Positions 21,976-30,947 of a stretch of 64,000 bases of DNA are shown piece after piece. The notes below the pieces were generated by a model that was given only the letters and a program-made list of their open reading frames with translations, did not search any database and had not been told where the DNA came from. The DNA lies in assembly GCF_014042345.1 (NCBI RefSeq), contig NZ_JACEZT010000004.1, positions 248,001-312,000 of the forward strand, in the 5' to 3' direction. Position numbers and translations under genes: made by a program. Origin of the DNA: Rugamonas brunnea (lineage in GTDB: Bacteria > Pseudomonadota > Gammaproteobacteria > Burkholderiales > Burkholderiaceae_D). Each line of letters starts with the position of its first letter. Within the stretch, counting starts at the first letter, position 1.

Positions 21976-22767
21976 ATGATGAAACGATGGACCACTTGGA
22001 TGATGGCGGCGCTGTGCGCCTTGTTGATGACGACGGCCGGCGCGGCCGAGGTGCTGCTGGGCGCCGGTGACGTGATCAAGGTTTCCGTGTACGGCAACCC
22101 CGACCTGGGGCTGGAGACGCGCGTGAGCGAGGAGGGCAACATCACCTTCCCGCTGGTGGGCACGGTGCCCGTGGGCGGCCTGTCGGTGTCGGGCGCCGAG
22201 AAGAAGCTGTCCTCGCTGCTGGAAGGCGGCGGTTTCCTGAAAAAGGCCCAGGTCAACATCATCGTCACCTCGCTGCAAAGCCAGCTGATCTCGGTGCTGG
22301 GCCAGGTGAACCGCCCGGGCCGCTACCCGCTGGAAGGCAAGCGCACCGTGGTTGACCTGCTGGCCCAGGCCGGCGGCATCGCCCCTGACGGCGGCGACAC
22401 GATCAGCCTGATCCGCCGCCGCGACGGCAAGACCATCAAGGAGACGCTGGACCTGGACGCCATGGTGCGCGCGGCCGACTTCTCCAAGGACCTGGACCTG
22501 GTCGGCAACGACATCATCTACGTGGAACGGGCGCCGCGCTTCTACATCTACGGCGAAGTCCAGCGTCCCGGCACGTTCCGCCTGGAGCGCTCCACCACGG
22601 TGCTGCAGGCGCTGTCGATGGGCGGCGGCCTGACGGCCCGCGGCACCGAGCGCGGCATGCGCATCAAGCGCCGCGACGCCAACGGCAAGCTGCAGATCAT
22701 CGACGCCAAGCAAGACGACATCGTGCAGGTGGACGACGTGGTGTATGTGAAGGAAGCCCTGTTCTAA
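21976..22767 (+). CDS. epsE: Polysaccharide export protein EpsE (Wza-like)
   Basis: A 263-residue outer-membrane polysaccharide exporter. A signal peptide (MMAALCALLMTTAGA) is followed by the poly_export domain (LLGAGDVIKVSVYGNPDLGLET, EEGNITFPLVGTVPVGGLS) and two SLBB repeats (VLGQVNRPGRYPL and IYGEVQRPGTFRLE). There is no lipobox Cys at the cleavage site, unlike Wza. ATG 21976 or 21979 is chosen because it opens the signal peptide; the upstream in-frame extension is not credible. It forms the export channel with EpsF/EpsG encoded next. Confidence 0.92.
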   Translation: MMKRWTTWMMAALCALLMTTAGAAEVLLGAGDVIKVSVYGNPDLGLETRVSEEGNITFPLVGTVPVGGLSVSGAEKKLSSLLEGGGFLKKAQVNIIVTSLQSQLISVLGQVNRPGRYPLEGKRTVVDLLAQAGGIAPDGGDTISLIRRRDGKTIKETLDLDAMVRAADFSKDLDLVGNDIIYVERAPRFYIYGEVQRPGTFRLERSTTVLQALSMGGGLTARGTERGMRIKRRDANGKLQIIDAKQDDIVQVDDVVYVKEALF

Positions 22768-22813
22768 GCCGCCGCGCGCCGGCGGCCCTCCCCGACGATA
22801 TGAAAGTTTCGAT

Positions 22814-24217
22814 ATGAATGCCTCATTGTTTCTGCTGATCCTGCGTGCGCGCATGCGCATCATCCTGGTCACGTTCTTCGTGACGGTGGTGGCCACCGTG
22901 CTGGTGAGCCTGTTCCTGCCCAAGACCTACACCGCCACCAGCACCGTGGTGATGAACACCAAGGGCACCGACCCGCTGACGGGCATGACCTTGCCCGGCC
23001 AGCTGCTGCCCGGCTACATGGCCACCCAGGTCGACATCATCAGCAGCAAGAACGTGGCGCTGCGCGTGGTCGACCAGCTCAAGCTGGCCCAGAGTCCGGC
23101 CGTGCTGGAGGAGTTCAACCGCGCCACCGAAGGCAAGGGCAGCGTGCGCGACTGGCTGGCCGACCTGCTGCTGCGCAAGCTGGACGTGGCGCCGGCCCGC
23201 GAAAGCAGCGTGGTCGACATCATCTTCAAGGGCGCCGACCCGCAGTTCGTGGCGGCCGTGGCCAATGCCTTCGCCGAGGAATACCAGCGCGTGAGCATCC
23301 AGCTCAAGGTCGATCCGCTGAAGAAGGCGTCCAGCTATTTCGACGAGCAGATGAAGACCCTGCGCGACAACCTGGAAACGGCCCAGAGCCGCCTGTCCAA
23401 GTACCAGCAGGAGCATGGCATCGTCAGCGTCGACAACCGGCTCGACGTCGAGACCAACCGCCTGAACGACCTGTCGGCCCAGCTGGTGGCGGCCCAGGGC
23501 CAGGTGATGGAGGCGCAGTCGCGCCAGCGCATGGCCCACAGCGACGGCGCCGAATCGCCCGACGTGGCCTCCAACGCCCTGATCCAGAACCTCAAGATCA
23601 ACCTGGGCAACGCGGAAGCGAAGCTGGCCGAAGTGGCCCAGCGCCTGGACCGCAACCACCCGCAATACCAGAGCGCCAAGGCGGAAGTGGAAAAGCTGCA
23701 GCGCGATCTGAACACCCAGCTGGCGCTGACCTCGCAAAGCGTGGGCAATAATGCCCGCATCCTGCAGCAGCGTGAGGCCGCCATTCGCGAAGCGTTCACC
23801 GAACAGCGCGCCAAGCTGCTGGAACTGAACCGCGGGCGCGACGAGCTGAACGTGCTGTCCAAGGATGTCGAGAGCGCCCAGCGCGCCTACGACGTGACTG
23901 CCCAGCGCTTCGCCCAGACCAAGATCGAATCGTCGTCCGAAACCTCGGACGTGATGATCCTGAACCCGGCCGTGCCGCCGGTGGACGCGTCCAGCCCCAA
24001 GATCGCGCTCAACATCGCGCTGTCGGTGGTGCTGGGCGGCTTGCTGGGCGTGGCGTTCGCCATCCTGGCCGAGATGCTGGACCGCCGCGTGCGCACCGAT
24101 GCCGACCTGGCCTCGCTGGACTTGCCCCTGCTGGGCGAAATCGACTGGAAGGCGTCGCAACGCCCGCGCAAGGGCTGGCTGCGTTCGTCCATGCCCAGCC
24201 GCCTGCGCTTAAACTAA
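22814..24217 (+). CDS. epsF: Chain length determinant protein EpsF (Wzz/PCP family)
   Basis: A 467-residue inner-membrane co-polymerase. One N-terminal span (MRIILVTFFVTVVATVLVSL) and one C-terminal span (NIALSVVLGGLLGVAFAIL) flank a large periplasmic region with long coiled coils (about residues 170-390). The Pro-rich motif before the second span reads NPAVPPVDASSPK. It has no fused kinase domain; the kinase EpsG starts 13 nt later. It sets polymer length and contacts the EpsE exporter. Confidence 0.92.
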   Translation: MNASLFLLILRARMRIILVTFFVTVVATVLVSLFLPKTYTATSTVVMNTKGTDPLTGMTLPGQLLPGYMATQVDIISSKNVALRVVDQLKLAQSPAVLEEFNRATEGKGSVRDWLADLLLRKLDVAPARESSVVDIIFKGADPQFVAAVANAFAEEYQRVSIQLKVDPLKKASSYFDEQMKTLRDNLETAQSRLSKYQQEHGIVSVDNRLDVETNRLNDLSAQLVAAQGQVMEAQSRQRMAHSDGAESPDVASNALIQNLKINLGNAEAKLAEVAQRLDRNHPQYQSAKAEVEKLQRDLNTQLALTSQSVGNNARILQQREAAIREAFTEQRAKLLELNRGRDELNVLSKDVESAQRAYDVTAQRFAQTKIESSSETSDVMILNPAVPPVDASSPKIALNIALSVVLGGLLGVAFAILAEMLDRRVRTDADLASLDLPLLGEIDWKASQRPRKGWLRSSMPSRLRLN

Positions 24218-24230
24218 GAGAGCAACCATC

Positions 24231-25124
24231 ATGAGTGTACCTATGCATACCCTGAGCCCGGCCCCCACCGGCGCCGAGCGCGCCAGCGCCAGCGGCGAAC
24301 ATGCGAGCATCGGCAGCGTGCTGCTGGAAATGGGCAAGATCACCCCGGAGAACGCCGAGCGCGTGCTGCGCATGCAAAAGGAGCTGGGCATCCGCTTCGG
24401 CGAGGCCGCCATCAAGCTGGGCCTGATCACGGACGCCGACATCCAGCAAGTGCTGGCGCGTCAGTTCGACTACCCGTATCTGCTGGAAGGGGAGAGCAAG
24501 TTCTCGCCCAAGTTGGTGGCCGCCTACCAGCCGTTCACGCCGCAAGTGGAAGCGCTGCGCGCCGTGCGCAGCCAGCTCATGCTGCGCTGGTTCACCCAGG
24601 GCCGCAAGGCGCTGGCCGTGGTCAGCCTCGATGAAGAAGACGGCGGCAGCATCTTCGCCGCCAACCTGGCCGTGGTGTTCTCGCAGCTGGGCGAACAGAC
24701 CCTGCTGGTGGACGGCAACCTGCGCGCGCCCAGCCAGCAGCAGATTTTCGACCTGGGCAACGGCCTGGGCCTGTCGGACATCCTGGCCGGCCGCGCCGGC
24801 CAGGAAGCCGTGTCGCGCATCGATTCGTTCGTGGCGCTGTCGGTGCTGCCCTCGGGCACGCTGCCGCCCAACCCGCAGGAACTGCTGGGCCGCGACACCT
24901 TCCGCAACCTGAGCGCCGACCTTGAACAGCGCTACGACGTGGTGCTGTACGACGCGCCGCCGTTCGCCACCGGTGCCGACGCCTTGCCGCTGGTGGCCCG
25001 CGCCGGCGGCGTGATCATCGTGGTGCGCAAGAACCGTTCGCGCTACAACGACATCGCCGCCCTCAGCGACCGCATCGCCCAGAGCGGCGCGCAGATCGTC
25101 GGCACCGTGCTGGTTGACCACTGA
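24231..25124 (+). CDS. epsG: EpsG: Wzz-associated BY-kinase-like ATPase with MshEN-like N-terminus
   Basis: A 297-residue cytoplasmic partner of EpsF. Residues about 23-82 contain two 24-residue units ending in Gln (IGSVLLEMGKI...RMQ and RFGEAAIKLGLI...ARQ) separated by five residues, as in MshEN/T2SSE_N domains that can bind cyclic di-GMP. The ParA/CpsD-type ATPase follows, with TLLVDGNLRAP as Walker A' and VVLYDAPP as Walker B. The Walker A loop is unusual: LDEEDGGSIFAANLA has Gly where Lys (or Arg in relatives) is expected. No Tyr cluster is at the C-terminus. It overlaps xrtB by 1 nt. Confidence 0.88.
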   Translation: MSVPMHTLSPAPTGAERASASGEHASIGSVLLEMGKITPENAERVLRMQKELGIRFGEAAIKLGLITDADIQQVLARQFDYPYLLEGESKFSPKLVAAYQPFTPQVEALRAVRSQLMLRWFTQGRKALAVVSLDEEDGGSIFAANLAVVFSQLGEQTLLVDGNLRAPSQQQIFDLGNGLGLSDILAGRAGQEAVSRIDSFVALSVLPSGTLPPNPQELLGRDTFRNLSADLEQRYDVVLYDAPPFATGADALPLVARAGGVIIVVRKNRSRYNDIAALSDRIAQSGAQIVGTVLVDH

Positions 25125-26041
25125 TGGACCGTTCGACCGTGCCGCTGTCGGCGCCGCCCGTGCAGGGCTGGCGCGCCGCCTTGCCGGACCTGTGGCCGAT
25201 CGCCATCGGCTTCGCGGTGCTCTACGTGCCCACCTTCTACGGCCTGATCACGGGCATGTGGGCCACCGAGGAGCAGGCGCACGGCCCCATCATCCTGGCG
25301 CTGTCGCTGTGGCTGGCCGCGCGCCTGTGGCCGGCGGCCGCGGCCGCCCCGCGCGGCGGCCGGCTGGCCCCGTACGCGGGCTGGGCGCTGGCCCTGTTCT
25401 CGCTGCTGCTGTACGTGGTGGGGCGCTCGCAGGACATCACCTCGTTTGAACTGCTGTCGTTCATCACCATGCTGGCCGCCATCCTGCTGCTCAAGCGCGG
25501 CGCGCGCGCGCTGGCCATCCTGTGGTTCCCGTTCTTCTTCATGCTGTTCCTGGTGCCGTTGCCGGGGCCGTTCGTGAGCATGGTCACCATGCCGATGAAG
25601 ATGGCGGTGTCGTACGTGACCGAACACTTGCTGTACCTGGCCGGCTATCCGATCGCCCGCAGCGGCGTGATCCTGCAGATCGGCCAGTACCAGCTGCTGG
25701 TGGCCGACGCCTGCGCCGGCCTGCAGACCCTGCTCACGCTGGAAGCGCTGGGCCTGTTCTACCTGAACCTGGTGCGCCACCCGTCGGCGTTCCGCAACAT
25801 CACGCTGGCCTTCCTGATCATCCCGATCTCGTTTACGGCCAACGTGACGCGGGTGATGGTGCTGTGCCTGATTACCTATTACTTCGGCGACGCCGTCGGC
25901 CAGGGCTTCCTGCACGGTTTCGCCGGCATGGTGCTGTTCATGACGGCGCTGGTGCTGATCCTGAGCCTCGATACCCTGATCCAGTGGCTCGACAAGCGGC
26001 GCCGGCGGCCGGCCGTGACGGCCGTGGGAGGAAAACCATGA
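25124..26041 (+). CDS. xrtB: Exosortase B
   Basis: A 305-residue inner-membrane transpeptidase-like protease that cleaves PEP-CTERM sorting signals. About eight membrane spans are visible. The catalytic triad is present: Cys197 in VADACAGLQTLLTLE, Arg243 in TANVTRVMVL and His264 in GFLHGFAGM. Position after EpsG and before EpsI, with 1-nt and 4-nt overlaps, is diagnostic of the exosortase-B subtype (EpsH). Likely substrates in this window are the PEP-CTERM proteins at 11496, 51168 and 61771; others will be scattered in the genome. Confidence 0.95.
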   Translation: MDRSTVPLSAPPVQGWRAALPDLWPIAIGFAVLYVPTFYGLITGMWATEEQAHGPIILALSLWLAARLWPAAAAAPRGGRLAPYAGWALALFSLLLYVVGRSQDITSFELLSFITMLAAILLLKRGARALAILWFPFFFMLFLVPLPGPFVSMVTMPMKMAVSYVTEHLLYLAGYPIARSGVILQIGQYQLLVADACAGLQTLLTLEALGLFYLNLVRHPSAFRNITLAFLIIPISFTANVTRVMVLCLITYYFGDAVGQGFLHGFAGMVLFMTALVLILSLDTLIQWLDKRRRRPAVTAVGGKP

Positions 26042-26724
26042 ACAAGTCCTTCGCCGCCAGCGTCGTGCTGGGTGCGCTGATGATCTCGTCGGCCGGGCTG
26101 ACCAAGGTGGTCACGCCCACCGTCAAGCTGGCCGATTCGGAAGCCAAGTTCAACCTTGAGACGGCCATCCCGGTCGCGTTCGGCGACTGGCAGGTGGACC
26201 GCCAGATCGTGCCGCTCAAGGTCGACCCCGAGCTCGAGCGCAAGCTCAACAAGCTGTACAACCAGACCCTGGCGCGCACCTACGTCAACAGCGACGGCCA
26301 GCGCATCATGCTGTCGATCGCCTATGGCGGCGACCAGAGCGAAGGGCTGGGCTTGCACAAGCCGGAAGTGTGCTACGTGGCCCAGGGCTTCCAGATCCAG
26401 GCCGACGCCACGGCCCGCGTCGACAGTGGTTACGGCCAGTTGTTCGTCAAGCGCCTGATGGCCGTGGCCGGCGAGCGCAATGAACCGATCACCTACTGGA
26501 TCACCATCGGCGACAAGGTCATCAAGCCCGGCATCGACCAGAAGCTGACCCAGTTGCGCTATGGCCTGACCGGCGTCATCCCCGACGGCATGCTGGTGCG
26601 CGTGTCGACGCTGGACACCGACACGGCGGCCGCCTACCGGCTGCAGGACGCCTTCGTCCGCGCGATGCTGCAATCGGTCGATGCGCGCGTGCGCGCGCGC
26701 CTGATCGGCACCATCGATGCCTGA
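26038..26724 (+). CDS. epsI: Exosortase B-associated protein EpsI
   Basis: A 228-residue protein with an N-terminal signal/anchor helix (ASVVLGALMISSAGL) and an EpsI domain. Conserved features include IPVAFGDWQVD, a central LSIAYGGDQSEGLGLHKPEVCYVAQGF-type core (with the family Cys in HKPEVCYV) and the C-terminal DAFVRAML. It starts within the xrtB stop codon (ATGA). EpsI always accompanies exosortases; its biochemical role is unsettled. Confidence 0.92.
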   Translation: MNKSFAASVVLGALMISSAGLTKVVTPTVKLADSEAKFNLETAIPVAFGDWQVDRQIVPLKVDPELERKLNKLYNQTLARTYVNSDGQRIMLSIAYGGDQSEGLGLHKPEVCYVAQGFQIQADATARVDSGYGQLFVKRLMAVAGERNEPITYWITIGDKVIKPGIDQKLTQLRYGLTGVIPDGMLVRVSTLDTDTAAAYRLQDAFVRAMLQSVDARVRARLIGTIDA

Positions 26725-26737
26725 GCGAGGAGTGTCG

Positions 26738-28363
26738 ATGTTCGCCCGTTTCAAACGCAAGACCCGCGCCGCGGAAGGCTATTTCGAGCGCACGCGTGCG
26801 CCGCGCGCCATCACCTGGGTGCTGCTGGCGGCCATGATGCTGCTGGCGCTGTTGCTGGGGGCCGTGATCGGCCTCAGCTCGCCCGTGCTGCTCACCATAC
26901 TGGGCGGCAGCATCTTCGTGCTGCTGTTCTTCATCCTGCTCGATTCCTACCAGATGCTGCAAGCCATGCTGGTGCTCACCTTCGTGATCCAGGGCATGGC
27001 CGTGTACTTCCTGCGCAACCGCCAGGCGCCGTGGGTGGTGGTGGGCCTGGCCGTGATCTTCCTGATGCGCGCCATGATGGACATGACCTTCAGCCGGCGC
27101 GACCAGGCCAAGCCCGTGATCGGGCGCGCCGACAGCGGCGCGCTGGTGGCGCTGCTGCTGTTCGTCGTGTGCTTCTTCGTCAGCGCGCTGCTGAACCGCG
27201 CCAAGCTGGCCCAGCTCGTGGTGGCCATCAAGTCCACCCTGCCCATGTTCGGGGTGTTGCTGGCGCTGGCCTGGATGTACTGGCAACCGCAGCGGCTGCA
27301 GCGCATCTGGACCATCATGGTCGGCGTGATGCTGGTGCAGCTGCCGGTGGTGTTCTACCAGCACTTCTTCGTCTCCACCCGGCGCACCCAGGCCTCGCAC
27401 GATGCCGTGGTCGGCACCTTTGGCGGCAACCCCGACGGCGGCGGCAACAGCGCCATCATGGTGATGTTCGTGATCGGCATCATGGCCTACGCCATGGCGC
27501 GCTGGGACAAGGGCCTGATGGGCCGCAAGATGATGGCCTTCATCTGCGCCATCGGCCTGGCCATCATCCTGCTCGGCGAGGTGAAGGCGGCCTTCATCTG
27601 GCTGCCGCTGGCTTCGTGCTTCGTGCTGCGCCAGCGCGTGATGAAGAACGTGATGTCGTTCGTCGTCTATTCCATCCTCGGCGCCGCCCTGTGCACCACC
27701 ATCTACCTGACGTATGACGCGCTGTACTGGGGCAAGCTGATCGACAAGCACAAGGGCGTGAGCGCCAAGCTGGAGGCGGGCGGCGGCTACTTCTTCGATC
27801 CGCGCAGCGTCAATTACGAGACCGGTGAAGTGGGGCGGGGCGCCTCGCTGGCGATCTGGGCCGGCGACCGGCTGGCCAGCATCCCGACCCGCCTGATCGG
27901 TTATGGCCCCGGCGCCATCAAGTCCAGCTCCGGGCTGGGCATGGGACCGCTGTACAAGCGCTTCGCCCCGCTGCACGTGGACGTCACCACGATGGCCGTG
28001 CTGCTGTGGGACGTGGGCCTGATCGGCACGTTCGCCTACCTGGCCATCCTGCTGTTCGGCTTGCGGGCCGGCTGGCGCCTGCTGGTCTCGGGGCGCGGCG
28101 ACCCGGCCCAGCAAGCGATGCTCGAAGCGAGCGTGGCCAGCCTGATCATGTTCCTCAGCCTGACCATCTACAACCGTACCCTGATGGACGACCCCGGTGC
28201 GGAACTGTTCTTCGTGCTGTGCCTGGGCTGCGTGATCCAGCTCAGCCGCTACAGCCCGGCCGCGGTCGCCGCGCCGGCCCGCACGGCGCCGGTGGCCGGC
28301 CGGCCGGCCCTGCGCGGCGCCCGGCCGGCGGTGGTACGTTTGGCGCGACCCGTCCATGGATGA
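26738..28363 (+). CDS. Wzy/WaaL-type O-antigen ligase-polymerase, exosortase-linked
   Basis: A 541-residue polytopic protein with about 10-12 membrane spans and a Wzy_C-type loop (residues about 330-410, including GYFFDPRSVNYETGE and LIGYGPGAIKSSSGLG). ATG 26738 is chosen because GAGGAG ends 6 nt upstream; an earlier ATG at 26717 overlaps epsI. It probably polymerises repeat units, the only Wzy candidate in the locus, though ligases share the fold. The end overlaps the flippase gene by 8 nt. Confidence 0.82.
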   Translation: MFARFKRKTRAAEGYFERTRAPRAITWVLLAAMMLLALLLGAVIGLSSPVLLTILGGSIFVLLFFILLDSYQMLQAMLVLTFVIQGMAVYFLRNRQAPWVVVGLAVIFLMRAMMDMTFSRRDQAKPVIGRADSGALVALLLFVVCFFVSALLNRAKLAQLVVAIKSTLPMFGVLLALAWMYWQPQRLQRIWTIMVGVMLVQLPVVFYQHFFVSTRRTQASHDAVVGTFGGNPDGGGNSAIMVMFVIGIMAYAMARWDKGLMGRKMMAFICAIGLAIILLGEVKAAFIWLPLASCFVLRQRVMKNVMSFVVYSILGAALCTTIYLTYDALYWGKLIDKHKGVSAKLEAGGGYFFDPRSVNYETGEVGRGASLAIWAGDRLASIPTRLIGYGPGAIKSSSGLGMGPLYKRFAPLHVDVTTMAVLLWDVGLIGTFAYLAILLFGLRAGWRLLVSGRGDPAQQAMLEASVASLIMFLSLTIYNRTLMDDPGAELFFVLCLGCVIQLSRYSPAAVAAPARTAPVAGRPALRGARPAVVRLARPVHG

Positions 28364-29915
28364 CAATCCCTACCAGGCGGCACGTGTAGTCCGGCAGGCA
28401 AAATGGTTCGCGGTGGCAAGGATACTGAGCGCCGCCGTGGCCCTCATCTTCCAGTTCCTGCTGGTGCGCCACCTGTCCGTGGCCGACTACGTGTCCTACA
28501 CCATCCTCACGGCCGCCAACGGCATTCTGGTGCTGGCCACCCAGTTCGGCATGGACCGCACCGTGTACCGCTTCGTGCCGCCGCTGCGCGAGCGCGGCCA
28601 GTGGCGCGAGCTGCTGACCTTCATGCTGGGCCTGCTGGTGACGCGCCAGGCCGCCATCCTGCTGCTGGTGGCCCTGTTCGGCGCGTTCGGCGCCCTGGTG
28701 CTGCCGGCCCAGATCGACGCCGAAGTGCGGCGCCTGCCGTGGCATTACCTGTGGTACGCGGTGGCCGTCGGCTGCACCGATTCGCTGGCCATCTTCTGCA
28801 ACAGCGTCGGCCTGCAGGGCCGCCAGGCGCTGATGCTGACGGCCATGACCACCGGCCGCATGGTGCTGTGCGTGGCCTTGCTGTGGTGGTCGGGCGCGCT
28901 CACGGCCGTGGCCGTGGGCACGGTGCTGGTGGCCACCGAGCTGGCGCTGGCGGCGGCCATGCTGGCGCTGCTGCTGGGCGAATACCGGCGCCGGCGCCAG
29001 GGGGCCACGCTGGCGCACGGCCGGCCGTGGGCGTTCGGCTTCACCTGGCGCGAACTGCTGGTCGACAGCCTGAGCACGCAACTGACCTACATGCTGAGCC
29101 TGCCATTCCGCGGCGGCGTGCTCAAGCTGATCGTGGGCGCCATCGCCACGCCCGTCGTGACGGCCTCGTTCGGCTTCTTCCAGACCATCGCCGACCGCGC
29201 CTACCAGTTCATGCCCATCTTCATGATGAAGGGCATGCTGGAGCCGGCCCTGGCCAGCGATTACGCGCTGCGGCGTGACATCGGCCGGGTGCAGCTGACC
29301 GTGTCGATGCTGATGCGGCTGAACTTCGTGATCCTGGCGTTCGCGCTGGCCGTGCTGCTGGGCTGCGGCGAACCGCTGATCGACTGGGTCACCAACGGCC
29401 GCTACGGCCGCGAAGGCCTGGTGGCCGGCCTGCTGCTGGTGCAGCTGGGCGCCATGACGGTGGGCGAGGCGCTGTGGGTGGGGCTGAACCCGCTGGGCCG
29501 CATCGCCCACCACAACAAGATTTGGGTGTGGGCGGCCGCCATCTGCTACGGCGCCATCGGCCTGGCCGCCGCCGGGCGCAACACGCCGGCCCTGATCGTG
29601 GTCAGCGCGTTGCCCTATGTGCTGGTGTATGGCTGGCTGCGCTGGGTCAGCGCCGAGCCCATGCTCGAACACGACCTGGGCCTGCGCTCGTTCTGGCGCC
29701 TGGCGCTGCCCATGGGCGCGGCCTTGCTGATGGCGCGCCTGGTGCTGGCCGGCGGCGACGGCCACGTGGGCGTGACGCTGTCCCTGGCCGCCGCCAGCGT
29801 GGCCTTCCTGGCCGCGCTGCGCCAGGCGCGCCTGTTCCGCCGCGCCGAGCTGCTGGAGATCGAGCAGATCTCGCCGCGCCTGGCGCGCCTGTTCAAATAC
29901 GTGGCCCCCGTCTGA
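28356..29915 (+). CDS. Wzx-type polysaccharide flippase
   Basis: A 519-residue protein with 12-14 predicted spans of the MATE/MVF-like polysaccharide export family. The N-terminus has the typical AKWFAVARILSAAVALIFQF first helix followed by LSVADYVSYTILTAANGILV. It would move lipid-linked repeat units across the inner membrane. It overlaps the polymerase gene, so the polymerise-and-flip pair is translationally coupled. Substrate is unknown. Confidence 0.87.
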   Translation: MDDNPYQAARVVRQAKWFAVARILSAAVALIFQFLLVRHLSVADYVSYTILTAANGILVLATQFGMDRTVYRFVPPLRERGQWRELLTFMLGLLVTRQAAILLLVALFGAFGALVLPAQIDAEVRRLPWHYLWYAVAVGCTDSLAIFCNSVGLQGRQALMLTAMTTGRMVLCVALLWWSGALTAVAVGTVLVATELALAAAMLALLLGEYRRRRQGATLAHGRPWAFGFTWRELLVDSLSTQLTYMLSLPFRGGVLKLIVGAIATPVVTASFGFFQTIADRAYQFMPIFMMKGMLEPALASDYALRRDIGRVQLTVSMLMRLNFVILAFALAVLLGCGEPLIDWVTNGRYGREGLVAGLLLVQLGAMTVGEALWVGLNPLGRIAHHNKIWVWAAAICYGAIGLAAAGRNTPALIVVSALPYVLVYGWLRWVSAEPMLEHDLGLRSFWRLALPMGAALLMARLVLAGGDGHVGVTLSLAAASVAFLAALRQARLFRRAELLEIEQISPRLARLFKYVAPV

Positions 29916-29955
29916 AGGGGCCGGTTCCCGGCCACTTGCCGTCTTTGGAGAGACC

Positions 29956-30924
29956 ATGCGTATCGCTTACCTGATCCTCGCGCACGACCAGCCGGCCCTG
30001 TTCGGCCGCCTGCTGCACGCCGTCGCCGGCCCCGACGCGGCCTGTTTCGCCCATATCGACGCCAAGCACGACCCGGCGCCGTTCCGCGCCGCGGCCGGCG
30101 ACGTCCCGGTGCGCTGGGTGGCCGCGCCCGTCAAGGTCAACTGGGGCGGCTATTCGCAAGTGCAGGCCATGCTGTCGCTGATCGCGCTGGCCCATGCGCA
30201 CGGCCCCTTCGATTACTACCTGTTCCTGAGCGGGCGCGACTATCCGATCCGGCCCGACGCCGAGTTGCGGGCCTTCCTGGCGGCCGGCGCCGGCACCAGC
30301 TACATGAATTTCTACCCGCTGGTCGACGGCACCGATTTCGTGCACAAGGTGCGCACTTACTGCTACTACGACTGGTATGCGCGCCTGCCCACGCGTTTCC
30401 TGCGGCGCGCCGCCAACCGCGCGGTGCGCACCATCAGCGGCTGGCTGCCCGCGCGCCGCTTCGTCGACGGCATGACGCCGTACCGCGGCTCGACCTCGTG
30501 GTGCCTGGCCGGCCCCGTGATCGACCATGTGCAAGCCTTCCTGGCCGGCCCGCAGGCGCGCGCCTACACGGCCTTCTTCAAGTCGGTCAACTGCTGCGAC
30601 GAGATCTTCTTCCAGACCATCGTGCTCAATTCGCCGCTGCGCCACACGCTGCGCTACTACGAGCGCGACATCGCGAGCCGCCGTCCGGGCGAGATGAAGA
30701 ACGAGAACAAGGCCTCGCTGCACTACATCGACTGGAACCCGGCGCGCGAGGACCCGGCCATCCTGGGGGCCGACGACTTCGCGCCCATGCAGGCATCGGG
30801 CAAATTCTTCGCCCGCAAATTCGATGAACGCCGCTCGGCCAGCGTGCTCGACCAGATCGATGCGCTGCGTGATGCACCGGCCGTGCCGGCTGTGCCGGCT
30901 GTGCCGCGCGGCAGCGTGGCCTGA
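29956..30924 (+). CDS. GT14-family (Branch-type) glycosyltransferase
   Basis: A 322-residue enzyme resembling the beta-1,6-N-acetylglucosaminyltransferase family. Motifs are MRIAYLILAHDQPALFGRLL at the start, FAHIDAKHDPAPF, VNWGGYSQVQAMLSLI, YYLFLSGRDYPIR and SCDEIFF-like CCDEIFFQTIVLNSP. The C-terminus has a short Val-Pro-Ala repeat. A ribosome site GGAG lies at 29947-29950. It probably adds a branch sugar to the exopolysaccharide; donor and acceptor are not readable. Confidence 0.85.
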   Translation: MRIAYLILAHDQPALFGRLLHAVAGPDAACFAHIDAKHDPAPFRAAAGDVPVRWVAAPVKVNWGGYSQVQAMLSLIALAHAHGPFDYYLFLSGRDYPIRPDAELRAFLAAGAGTSYMNFYPLVDGTDFVHKVRTYCYYDWYARLPTRFLRRAANRAVRTISGWLPARRFVDGMTPYRGSTSWCLAGPVIDHVQAFLAGPQARAYTAFFKSVNCCDEIFFQTIVLNSPLRHTLRYYERDIASRRPGEMKNENKASLHYIDWNPAREDPAILGADDFAPMQASGKFFARKFDERRSASVLDQIDALRDAPAVPAVPAVPRGSVA

Positions 30925-30947
30925 GCCACGCCCCCAAGGACAGCGCT

